Shown piece by piece: positions 31,107 through 39,824 of a DNA stretch of 64,000 bases (positions are counted from its first letter, which is position 1; the number at the start of each line of letters is the position of its first letter). The notes beneath the pieces are model-generated. The model was not told the DNA's origin and did no database searches. It was given only the letters and a program-made list of their open reading frames with translations. Both the position numbers and the translations under genes were made by a program. Source of the DNA: Tranzscheliella williamsii (taxonomy: Eukaryota > Basidiomycota > Ustilaginomycetes > Ustilaginales > Ustilaginaceae); contig JALBYF010000006.1 in assembly GCA_023212725.1 (NCBI GenBank), positions 186,001-250,000 on the forward strand, in the 5' to 3' direction.

Positions 31107-32822
31107 CTAGCGGCGCACGACGGTGGCGGTGTACATTTCGGAGGGGTGAGTGACCGAGTTGAGGTAGCGGAGGGGCCAGTGTGCCTTTTGGCCGTGGTGG
31201 GGGGGAGCCCAGGCCAGGTCGTAGCGGGGGAGGAGGGCGGCGGTGAGGCTGAGGGCCTCGTAGTTGGCGAGGTTCATGCCGAGGCAGAGGCGCGGGCCTG
31301 CGTTGAAGACGTGGAACTTCCACTGGCCGAAGTTGCGGAGCGTGCGGGAGCGGGAGCCGTCGGGAGCGGTGGTGGATTCCAGGAAGCGATCCGGGCGGAA
31401 CTCGGCGCAGTCGGGGCCCCAGACGTCCGGGTTGCGCGCCAGTGCCCAGTCGGACCAGGCCACCTGCTCGCCAGCATAGACGCGGATCGGCGGCAGCCCC
31501 GCCGCCCCCTCCCCCTGCGGCACCAGCACATCGTCGCGCACCACCAGCTTGCTGTTCTTCGGCACCGGCGGATGCAGCCGCAGCGCCTCGTTGAAGCACG
31601 CCTGCGTAAAGACGAGCTGCTTGGCCTCCTCGTACGCCAGCTTCCGCACCCCTCCCGCCCCATCCCCCAGCACCGCCCGCACCTCCGCCCGAATCTCGTC
31701 GGCATACTCCGGATGCCGCATCAGCTCGTAAAACAGCCACGACAGCCCCTGCGCCGTCGTATCGCGGCCAGCAATGATAAAGTTGAGCACCACCGCAATC
31801 AGGTCCTCGCGGTCCGTCGTCATTTCCATGAACAGGTCGAGCAGATCCTTGCCCTCCTTTGCCTCGGCGCTCTTCTCCTCGCCCGCCTCCTTTTGCCGCA
31901 GCCGCTGTTCGATGATGTCCAGGGAAAAGTCGCGGATCAGCTGGACCTTTTCGCGCACCTTGCGTCCCTCGGCCGAGAAGCGCTCGACGAGCTGCCACAT
32001 GGGTGTACGGAAGCGCTTTTCGATGACGACCTGGACGTAGTCGAACGCGCTCGCGAACGGGACCTCCTCGGCGAGGCAGGCGGGATCAGCGGAAAGACAG
32101 TGTATATCCGAGCCAAAGGCCATCTTGCCGAATGAAGAAAGCGTATACCGAAAGAAAAGATCGGGCAGGAGGAGCGTGGCGGGTTCCGAGGCGGACTTGC
32201 CCGCGGTAAGGCCGTCGAGAACCGAGAGGACGCTCTCCAGCTCCTTGTGGACCACCACCTGGACCCAGGTGCGGAACTGGTAGACGGAAAAGATGTGCGA
32301 GGCCATCTTGCGCTGCCGCTTCCACGAGTGGCCGTCGGCGCTGAAGATGCCATTGCCGAGGAGGTCCTGGAAGCGCAGCTTGAAGCGGGAGCCCTTGATG
32401 AAGTTTTCAAAGTTGGTCTTTTGGATGTACTCGATGTATTCGGGCCGGTTGACCAGGTGGATCATGGAGACGCCTGAGCCAAGCATGGAGAATGAAGCGC
32501 CGATGGGTGCCTTGACCAGGATTTCCTGGAAGTAGTCGAGTACCCCGTCTTGCGCGCGCCGCATCATCTGGAGTGTGTGGCCGAGGAGCGGGTAGGCAGG
32601 CGGATAGTAGAGCTCCTTGCGGGGCGGATGCGCAAAGAGGAGGCGATTGTGGTAGCGCACGGCGCAGAAGGCAACGGCGAGCGCCAGTGCCGGCAGCAGC
32701 AGGCCGGTCCGCTCGACAACGGCGCCCACGCTGCGCACGAGTGCCCGGGCGGCCGGATGCTCAAAATGTAGCATCAACGGCAGCACGGACGACGTATCTC
32801 CCGAGCCATGAAAGGCGGGCAT
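31107..32822 (-). CDS. cytochrome P450 monooxygenase (fatty-acid hydroxylase-like)
   Basis: The 571-residue protein starts at the ATG at 32822 (MPAFHGSGD). The frame continues to 32879 but that codon is TTG. An N-terminal membrane anchor is seen (LLLPALALAVAFCAVRYH). P450 landmarks in order are the I-helix FIIAGRDTTAQGLSW, the K-helix ExxR FNEALRLHPPVPKNSK, the PERF-like FRPDRFL, and the heme loop FNAGPRLCLGMNLA with the Cys thiolate. The wording of the heme loop and HPPVPKNSK resembles CYP52/CYP86-type fatty-acid omega-hydroxylases, so a fatty-acid or alkane substrate is a reasonable guess. It sits next to the GIG2 gene on the same strand. No introns. Confidence 0.92.
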   Translation of the reverse strand: MPAFHGSGDTSSVLPLMLHFEHPAARALVRSVGAVVERTGLLLPALALAVAFCAVRYHNRLLFAHPPRKELYYPPAYPLLGHTLQMMRRAQDGVLDYFQEILVKAPIGASFSMLGSGVSMIHLVNRPEYIEYIQKTNFENFIKGSRFKLRFQDLLGNGIFSADGHSWKRQRKMASHIFSVYQFRTWVQVVVHKELESVLSVLDGLTAGKSASEPATLLLPDLFFRYTLSSFGKMAFGSDIHCLSADPACLAEEVPFASAFDYVQVVIEKRFRTPMWQLVERFSAEGRKVREKVQLIRDFSLDIIEQRLRQKEAGEEKSAEAKEGKDLLDLFMEMTTDREDLIAVVLNFIIAGRDTTAQGLSWLFYELMRHPEYADEIRAEVRAVLGDGAGGVRKLAYEEAKQLVFTQACFNEALRLHPPVPKNSKLVVRDDVLVPQGEGAAGLPPIRVYAGEQVAWSDWALARNPDVWGPDCAEFRPDRFLESTTAPDGSRSRTLRNFGQWKFHVFNAGPRLCLGMNLANYEALSLTAALLPRYDLAWAPPHHGQKAHWPLRYLNSVTHPSEMYTATVVRR

Positions 32823-33468
32823 GGCGAGGTGCACAAGGCAGGTAGGAGGAGCTAGCAAAGGCCCATCGATCGCGAGCAACGTCGAAGCAGGACGGCAAGC
32901 GCCTTATCGACGATCCGTCACGTTCGGCCATGTCGACGAGAATAAGAGACAGGCGAGCGAGTGAGGGATCCGGCAACGTCGCAGCCGGCGTTGGTCAGAT
33001 GATGCGGTTCCACGCGCCTAACAGGCCTTGGCAGTGACGGAGAAAAGGCCCCTCGGCTGCAAGGCCGCTCTGCAGCAACGCCTTTAGGTCATACGCCTTA
33101 CCTACTTCTGCCTTGTGCGGTCACCTTCCATGTTTCGCTCAGCTCATGCGGGCGGCACACCTCGAAACGGAGGCGCACCCAAGCGTCGACGAGCGTCGCA
33201 CACCTTTCAATAGCACAAGGGCACGCGAGCAGCGAGCGAGAAGACGAGCAAGGCAAAGCCGGAGGTGACAGCGCGGGGTAGCGGCATGCATTGACAGGTT
33301 ACCGCCTCGTTTGACCGGCTGTACAAGGGACGGCGATCTAACAGACCATGCACACTGAGCCTGTTAGATCAACAAAGCTTGCTCCTCCTTCGGCCAAGGC
33401 ACAGATCAGAGATGCGGATGTTGGTTGGGTCGGTGTTCGCATGCGAGCCGCTGGGTGGTGAGGGTGGA
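32823..33468. other. intergenic region upstream of P450
   Basis: No gene is seen. It is the P450 promoter and the 3' flank of the next minus-strand gene. No clear TATA element. Confidence 0.45.
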
Positions 33469-34269
33469 TTACAGCGAGCGAAAGTGGTGGCGGAGCTGGT
33501 CGAGCCAGGGGGCGGGGAGTTGGATGGGGCCTTCGAAGCCGGTGACGAGGCGGTAGGAGGCGTTGGGTTCGTAGGTGGCAGGGTCGAGGATGCCGTCGAC
33601 AAAGGCGATGGAGGCGAGGATGTTGTCGGGGGTTGCGATGCGGCCGGGCATGAGGGGGTGTCTGCGGTCGGTGAGGTGGGCCCAGCCGGAGGAGCGGGTT
33701 TGCGCCTCGAACTGGAGGAGGGGGTCAGTGGGGGCGATGTGGTGCTGGAGGAAGGTGTGCAGGGTGGACCAGCCGGCGGGGTGGATGCGGACGCGGTCGG
33801 GGTGTGCGCGCGCGTATGCGGCGGGGTCGGCGGGACGCGTGCGTGTTCCCTGAGGCGGCAGCACGTACGCGATCACCGCACGTTCCACCGGCGCCGTCGC
33901 CACGAACGACACCGCCCACACCTCGACCATCGCCGCCTCTACGCCGCCCTCGACGCGCACCGCCGTCGCATGATAGTACAGCCCCGTCTCCGCCTCCCAA
34001 TCCTGCACCACCTCGTCCGCCGCCCCACCCTCCCCCACACCGCTGCTCATCCCCCTCCCAGCAGCACACACCGCCCTGGCCGCGCCCCGAGCTCGGCGAG
34101 CTCGCACCACCAAGGCGCTCCTGCTGGCCAGACGCCGCTGCGGTAAGATCGGCGCCGAGACAGCCACCGCGCTGCCACTCCTTCGCAGCCACGGCGCAGC
34201 TTCCCCAGCGCCGGCTCGGCACAGCAACGGCCGCGCTGCGGACGCGACTAATGCAGTGAACAACGGCAT
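33469..34269 (-). CDS. hypothetical protein, probably mitochondrial
   Basis: A 266-residue frame starts at the ATG at 34269. The first 75 residues are Ala/Arg-rich with almost no acidic residues (PLFTALVASAARPLLCRAG), consistent with a mitochondrial targeting sequence. The remainder has a folded, conserved look: ETGLYYHATAVRVEGG, WSTLHTFLQHHI, ATPDNILASIAFVDGILD, and the C-terminal PNASYRLVTGFEGPIQLP. I do not recognise a characterised family. The strong G/C third-position bias and the even mix of hydrophobic segments argue that it is real. The C-rich plus-strand bases over its 5' half and G-rich bases over its 3' half follow the codon switch seen in other genes here. Confidence 0.65.
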   Translation of the reverse strand: MPLFTALVASAARPLLCRAGAGEAAPWLRRSGSAVAVSAPILPQRRLASRSALVVRARRARGAARAVCAAGRGMSSGVGEGGAADEVVQDWEAETGLYYHATAVRVEGGVEAAMVEVWAVSFVATAPVERAVIAYVLPPQGTRTRPADPAAYARAHPDRVRIHPAGWSTLHTFLQHHIAPTDPLLQFEAQTRSSGWAHLTDRRHPLMPGRIATPDNILASIAFVDGILDPATYEPNASYRLVTGFEGPIQLPAPWLDQLRHHFRSL

Positions 34270-34624
34270 TGTTTGACGACCGGTGGCAATGTGGATGTGG
34301 TGCTGCAAGCAAGACCGACGCTGAGCTTGCCGTTGCTTCTTCGTGGTGGAGGCTTTACAAGCAAAACAAAAATGTGGCTGCGAAGCGCTGTTAAGTTGCA
34401 CGGCTCCGGACCGGTTCGTTACGCGCGTGTTAGTTCCGCATTATCGCCGTGTTGAGCTCATCAACAACAACCCTCTCGTTAATTTGCCCCCCCAACCCCC
34501 GTAACATATCGCGCGCTGCGAGCTGACGACGACTCCTGTAGAGATTCATACTCATAGCTTTCCAATGACAATATGTGCACAATCTTCCGGGGGAAAGGAG
34601 GGGAGGATGGGGTTGGGGGACCTC
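34270..34624. other. short intergenic region
   Basis: It holds the promoter of the hypothetical mitochondrial protein and the 3' flank of the GPI-protein gene, with a C-run near 34488. Nothing else is seen. Confidence 0.45.
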
Positions 34625-35256
34625 TTAGAGAAGATAGGCGCCAGCGAGGACAGCGGCGAAGCTGACGGTGGCGAGGCTGATGGCGGAGGCGGGGAGGTCG
34701 AGTGCGGCGCGGGCGGCATTGCCAGAGCTAGTCTGGGAGGCGTCCGAAGACGATGAGCGGGAGGCGGACTGGGTGGCACTGCCGCTGGGGGCGGAGGCGG
34801 ATGTTTGGCCGCTGAGGATGCCGTCGCTGACGATGGACGAGTAGATCGAGCTAGCCTCGGCTGCCGGCACACTGCCACTGTTCGCCAGCAGCGACGACGC
34901 AATGCCCAGGTACGAGTACGCTTCGCTCTGCGCGGCCAGCAGCGTAGCCGATGCCTCGGGCGCCACGGCGAGCCCGGATGAAAACACGTTGGCGATCTCC
35001 TCCGACACCGACGCGATCCCTGGCAAATCCGTAATCTTCGACGGGTCGATGCCCCCAACTGCAGCACAAGAGTGTCAGTAAGCATACCCTCCAGCGTCGA
35101 AGCCCATCACGTCACCTGCCGAACGCAGCAGTAGCGGCAGAGACGAAAATACTCACGCTGTCGCCTCGCAGGCGCCGGGGTAGGCTGCACCGCCGTCGCA
35201 TCCACTGCAATGGCCGCAAGCAGAACCACCGAGATACTGGCGAGGATGCTCTTCAT
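34625..35256 (-). CDS. small secreted, probably GPI-anchored cell-surface protein
   Basis: Exons 35256-35157 and 35058-34625 give 177 residues. Intron removal joins PAPARRQ to LGGIDPSKITD. The N-terminus is a clear signal peptide (KSILASISVVLLAAIAVDA). The middle is Ala/Ser-rich. The C-terminus has a Ser-rich stretch (SGSATQSASRSSSSDASQ), a likely omega site in the SSGNAA region, then a hydrophobic tail ending LATVSFAAVLAGAYLL. That is the layout of a GPI-anchored fungal wall protein. No catalytic domain is present. Paired Arg before LGG could be a Kex2-type processing site. It could be a structural wall protein or a host-interaction protein. The sequence does not decide. Confidence 0.8.
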
Positions 35257-36160
35257 TGTGGATAGTCCGAGAATAGGAACGGTGGTAGTACGAGGTCAGA
35301 GGGGATAGACGAGCCAAAGGAGGGCTCGCCCACGGCAGATGGCAACGAAATCCGAGCCCTTTAATACCCCGCCGGCCGCAGTTGCTGCTAAGCAAGAACA
35401 CGTTTCGGCAAAGGCAAGGACACGGCTCGGCAAGGCACCGCGGGGGCTGCGGTTTCAGGCTGGGACACGACGGGGGGCGGAAGGCGATGGCAAACGCATC
35501 GTCTGGCAGGGGCGAGTCGTTGTTGACGCCGAGTGCCCTGACACTCACACTAAAGGCAGGCGGCCGATCCAGCGCGGCACACAGAACGATTCTCCACGGA
35601 AGCTTTGCTTCGCCATAGCAGCAGAATAGCGAGCCAAACAGATGTGATATGCGTCAATGCACGCGCTTAGCAAGCTTGCCAGTCTGGCTGTTGCGTGCAC
35701 AGAAATAAGTTTGCAAGGCGCGGGGAGGCTCGCCTGGATCTGCAAGAGAGAGACACTGCCTTGGAACATTCCATACCCTCAGGAACCCCAGTGATGGTGG
35801 CTGCCGGCTGTCCATGGCCAACAACGCCCCTTGCAGCTGCGGTGGCCTGCACACGAGCGAAGATCAACGTGCGGCCTCCAGGTAAGTCCACGGATAGCAA
35901 AATCCCCGATGGCGAGAACCCGACGGTGATCCCCCGATTATGAAGTCCCCGATGCTGTGATATTTGCCGATGTGGCCCGATGGTGCGCCCGATCCACACG
36001 AGCGTCATGTGCTAGGACGCAGTTGCAGTGGCTTGCGTTGCATGGGCGCAACGAGGAACTCTATCGATTTCATGGTGCCTGCGCGGCCACATCACGTGCT
36101 ATACAACGAAGGGCATGGGAAGCGAAACAAGTCGGGGAAGAAGAAGGAACAGGGCCCGGC
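35257..36160. other. intergenic region with CCGAT cluster
   Basis: This 900-bp spacer lies upstream of the GPI-protein gene and 3' of APS kinase. Six CCGAT pentamers in one orientation lie between 35906 and 35993. No gene is supported. Confidence 0.5.
35906..35993 (+). repeat. cluster of six CCGAT motifs
   Basis: CCGAT starts at 35906, 35934, 35949, 35967, 35977 and 35989, most preceded by C or CC. The intervals are irregular (10-28 bp), so this is a motif cluster and not a tandem array. Confidence 0.6.
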
Positions 36161-36772
36161 TCAGAGCTTGATGATGCCTTTGTTGATAAGGTACTCGGTG
36201 ATGATGCGGACGGCCTCCTCGATCGAGGTGGTATCGGCGTTGATGTGGATCTCTGGATTTTCGGGCTTTTCGTAGGGGGCCGAGATGCCGGTGAACTCCT
36301 TGATCTCGCCGGCCTTGGCCTTCTTGTAGAGGCCCTTGGGGTCGCGCTGCTCACACGTCTCGATGGACGCGTCGACAAAGACCTCGATGAAAGGAAGCCG
36401 GGGAACGTGGGCCTCGTGCAGCCGCCTAGCGATCTCTCGGTCCGCCTTGTACGGCGAGATGAACGAGGTGATGGTGATGGCCGTGGACGAGGCGAAGAGC
36501 AGCGAGACCTCAGAGATGCGGCGAATGTTCTCCTCGCGGTCCTTGGGGCTGAAGCCGAGGTCCTTGTTCAGGCCGAACCGGATGTTGTCCCCATCCAGCC
36601 TGTAGGCCGACTTGTTGAGGCTCAGCAGATGCTGCTCGAGCGCCGTAGCGATCGTCGACTTGCCCGAGGCAGACAGGCCGGTCAGCCACAAGGTGACGCC
36701 GTTCTGGTTCAGCAGCGCCGAGCGCTCATCGTACGAGACGTGCCCGGGATGGAAGGTGATGTTGGTAGCCAT
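36161..36772 (-). CDS. MET14: adenylylsulfate (APS) kinase
   Basis: The 203-residue protein starts at [10 protein letters not shown] (36772). The Walker A motif is GLSASGKST (about residues 32-40). [19 protein letters not shown] follows, the APS-binding block, then [22 protein letters not shown] and [21 protein letters not shown]. Length and all signatures are standard for fungal MET14/CysC. It phosphorylates adenylyl sulfate to PAPS in sulfate assimilation, in the cytosol. It is divergent from HTD2 over 500 bp. No intron. Confidence 0.97.
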   Translation of the reverse strand: MATNITFHPGHVSYDERSALLNQNGVTLWLTGLSASGKSTIATALEQHLLSLNKSAYRLDGDNIRFGLNKDLGFSPKDREENIRRISEVSLLFASSTAITITSFISPYKADREIARRLHEAHVPRLPFIEVFVDASIETCEQRDPKGLYKKAKAGEIKEFTGISAPYEKPENPEIHINADTTSIEEAVRIITEYLINKGIIKL

Positions 36773-37271
36773 GGCGAAACAAATGCTCTGGATTGCAGTG
36801 GCAGGTGGCAGCAAAGCAAGTCGAACAAGACGCCCACCGCCAACCGAATGTTCTCAACTGTTGCCTGGCTCTCGCCGAGTTCCAGTCGACTCAAAACGTC
36901 ACCAAGCTTTAACAAACTTTGCTGCCAAGGTCAAGTCCCGTAGTACGTGTGATCGGTCTTGCAGCTAGGCGCCATTCCCGGTTCATGGCCGCTCTAACAA
37001 GCTCCGGTTTGAACGCCAAGTCCGGAGCCGTGGATAAAGCCGCAACTCGCTCGAATTTACGGCAGTGCAACCGCCATTCACATTGCCATTCCCTTCGACA
37101 GCGTGCTCGGCAGGTGAGTGGGAGTCGAGTGTCAGTGTCCATGTGCAGTCCAAGGCTCCAGCTCGCTGCATGGCGCCCGCATCGGACTGCCCTCGGACTC
37201 CTATATATATGCAAGGACATCACTGCTGTCGAGACTGTTTTGCAACGCGGTCGGGAGGCTTGTGCCACGAA
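36773..37271. promoter_or_regulatory. divergent promoter region MET14 / HTD2
   Basis: No gene is seen. A strong TATATATAT at 37202-37210 lies about 62 bp before the HTD2 ATG. Confidence 0.5.
37202..37210 (+). promoter_or_regulatory. TATA box of HTD2
   Basis: TATATATAT, about 62 bp upstream of the ATG at 37272. This supports that start over the longer upstream open frame. Confidence 0.55.
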
Positions 37272-38448
37272 ATGCTGCGGTTACTGACGACGACAACGGG
37301 CCGGGTGGCACGGCTGGGCCATCTGAGCGGGAGCAGGCTTCTCCATGCGAGTGCGGCGGTGAGTGACTCGGGGCTAACGCCGGCGCTGCAGGGGTGGGTG
37401 GACGAGGTGCGGTCGCAGGGGGCGACGCTGCACGACACTGCCGATCTCAACCGGGCGCGGCAGCTGGCGCTGTGTCTTCCGGGTCCGGGAGCGCGCGCCG
37501 CGGGGGCGCCCGCCAAGCACTCGACCGAGGCGGTGCTGCAGCTCGCCGCCGGCACACCGATGCCGCTGGGCTCCGAACTGGTGCTCTTCCATCCCCTCCT
37601 CTCCGAGCATCTGCTGGGCGCGGACGGCACCGAGAGAACATTCGGCCCGCCGGGCGGGCTCAACCAGCGCATGTGGGCCAGCGGGTCGTTCCACTTCGAC
37701 GCGCACAACACGCTCAAGATCGGCGAGCCGCTCACCTGCAACGTCGCCGTCGAGCAGGTCGACGCCAAGTCCAGCGCAAAGACAGGTGACATGGTCTTTG
37801 TCACCCGCAAACTCGTCTACGCCAACGCCCGCGGTACCGTCTCCACAGAGCGCAGGTGCCACATGTACCGCAGGCCCCGCCCCGCTGCAGAACGCAAGTA
37901 CATCCCGCCAACGCCCACATCAGCTACACCCAAGATATCCAGAGGTAAGCATCAAGCCAACCTGCCCGCGAAAGCATGGTGACTGGCGAGTATGCGTCGC
38001 TGACACACTGCAGCACAGTCGATGAACCACCGTCCGACTTCGGCTGGGACTACCACGCCTCGCGCGCCACGTTATTCAGGTACTCGGCCGCCACGTTCAA
38101 CGCGCACCGGATCCACCTGGACCCGGCGTACTGCAGGGACGAGGAAGGACATCCAGGTACGTCGTTCCGTTCGGCCAGCATGCGGGAGAGCACAGACTGA
38201 CCTCGACTCTCGCCGCAGACTGTCTCGTCCATGGACCGCTGACCGCGACGCTGCTGATGAATCTCGCAGCCGCAGCATCACCGCACCGCCTCGAAGCGTT
38301 CGAGTATCGGGCCACGGCGCCCCTCACGGTCGAGCAGACCGTCCGGCTGCGCGGAAGGTGGAATGCCGACGACGCCAAGCAGGCGCATCTGTGGGCCCTC
38401 AACGAGAATGGCACGGTCTGTATGACAGCCAAGGCCCGTTTCTACTAG
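37272..38448 (+). CDS. HTD2: mitochondrial 3-hydroxyacyl-thioester dehydratase (HTD2-type)
   Basis: Exons 37272-37944, 38019-38156 and 38219-38448 give 346 residues. Both introns split codons and the frame is restored. The N-terminus (LRLLTTTTGRVARLGHLSGS) is a mitochondrial presequence. The body has the double hot-dog layout of fungal HTD2: GGLNQRMWASGSFHFDAHNT and FVTRKLVY in the N-terminal half, then the hydratase-2 motif LFRYSAATFNAHRIHLDPAY with the catalytic Asn/His. Then comes LVHGPLTATLLMNL. HTD2 dehydrates 3-hydroxyacyl-ACP in mitochondrial type II fatty acid synthesis, which supplies lipoic acid precursor. The length matches the family. Confidence 0.9.
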
Positions 38449-38548
38449 CTCTGCCGGACGTGCAAGATGATCGCCATGATAACGCCTCTATATGTACATA
38501 CGAAGGACAGGACAGGAAACAGCGCGTGTGGCGTGATGCACGCACGGA

Positions 38549-39235
38549 TCAAATCTTGGCGTCATCTTCGGAAAAGTTCAGAGAGACGCTGTTGACGCAG
38601 TGCCGCTCATTGGTGGGTGTCTTGAAGCCCTCTCCTTTGAAAACGTGTCCGAGATGGCCGCCGCAGTTCTTGCAGGTGATTTCGATGCGTTCCATGCCCC
38701 AGGAAATGTCGCTGTGGCGGTCGATGGCGCCGGGAATCGCGTCGAAGAAAGCGGGCCAGCCACAGCCCGAGTCGAACTTGGTGGTCGCCTTGTACAGCGG
38801 CGAGTTGCAGCCAGCACATGTGTAGACGCCGTCGCTGGGATAGTGCTTATTGAACTTGCCCGTGCCGGCCATCTCGGTCCCCTTTTCGCGCAGAATGCGG
38901 AACTGCTCGGCATTGAGCTTGGTGCGCCACTCGGAATCGGCCATTCCCTTGGGAAACGACTCGGACGGCGCCTGCGGAGATGACGCTGTGCTTCCCATCT
39001 TGGACATGCTTGGCCGTGTCGAAGCGTAGGCGCGTTGCAGCTGATAGGCAGGCCACGCGGGCGACAGAGAACCGAAGCTAGAAGAAGCGATCAGAGCTTG
39101 TCTCGACGAAGAGGCGAGCGGGCTAGAGCTGCTGGCAGCAACAGCAACACTGACGGCGGTGGACAACCAAACTGTACGGCGGAAGGGAGGCGTCGACAAC
39201 AGCTTTGCGGACAGAGTGGAACGGGTCAAGAGCAT
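38549..39235 (-). CDS. peptide-methionine (R)-S-oxide reductase (MsrB), mitochondrial
   Basis: The 228-residue protein starts at MLLTRSTLSAKLL (39235). The first 85 residues are Ser/Ala/Arg-rich and resemble a mitochondrial presequence. Internal Met starts after it could give a cytosolic form. The MsrB domain has zinc cysteines in CAGC and CKNC pairs, the block FDSGCGWPAFFDAIPGAIDR, LGHVFKGEG, and the catalytic Cys in RHCVNSVSL. It reduces methionine-R-sulfoxide in oxidised proteins using thioredoxin. It is convergent with HTD2 across a 100-bp spacer. No intron. Confidence 0.95.
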   Translation of the reverse strand: MLLTRSTLSAKLLSTPPFRRTVWLSTAVSVAVAASSSSPLASSSRQALIASSSFGSLSPAWPAYQLQRAYASTRPSMSKMGSTASSPQAPSESFPKGMADSEWRTKLNAEQFRILREKGTEMAGTGKFNKHYPSDGVYTCAGCNSPLYKATTKFDSGCGWPAFFDAIPGAIDRHSDISWGMERIEITCKNCGGHLGHVFKGEGFKTPTNERHCVNSVSLNFSEDDAKI

Positions 39236-39824
39236 AGAGTCACACTCGACATTGAATGATGGATGAACAGAGAAGAGTGGCAGCCAAAGTGTCGTGTGCT
39301 GGTCAACTGAAGGTGGTCTGGTGGCTAAGTCCGGCTTGCCCACGGCCGGCGAATCTGCGCTTTGCCGTCACCCGTCACACTCGCACTGTGACTGCCACCG
39401 CCTGCCACAGCCACAGCCACACGTCCTCCTACCTGCTCACCACCTTAGCCCACGAACGTGAAATTGTGATTGTCAGAATGCGAATTTGCTGACGCTTATA
39501 CCACAGATAGGTTGCCGAAACTGCGCCTCCACATTCGGCACGTTATAAGGCCTGAAGTCTAACAAGTGAATTGCCGAAAGAAGGTGGGTAGTCTGTGAAG
39601 GCGACGCGCACGACGCGTAGAGTGGGTGGCGCAGCAGAAAGCGAAAAAGCGGAAATACGCGTCGTGGCTGTTAGTTTCACAGGCAAAGGTGGAGTCGGCA
39701 GGGAGGAAAGAGCCTCAGTGGCAAGCAAACCCGGTCTGCCCTTTCGCCTTGCCTTGCTTGCCATTCTATCCCATCTTCGCAGGCACGCAGCAAAGCTACC
39801 GGTCCAACAGTTTTCGGAGAAGAG
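39236..39824. promoter_or_regulatory. divergent promoter region MsrB / Cdt2
   Basis: It contains ATTGTGATTGT at 39463-39473 and TTATAAGG at 39543-39550. No gene is seen. Confidence 0.5.

Noticed and set aside
32823..32879. P450 start at 32879
   Set aside because: That codon is TTG on the minus strand. The first ATG in frame is at 32822.
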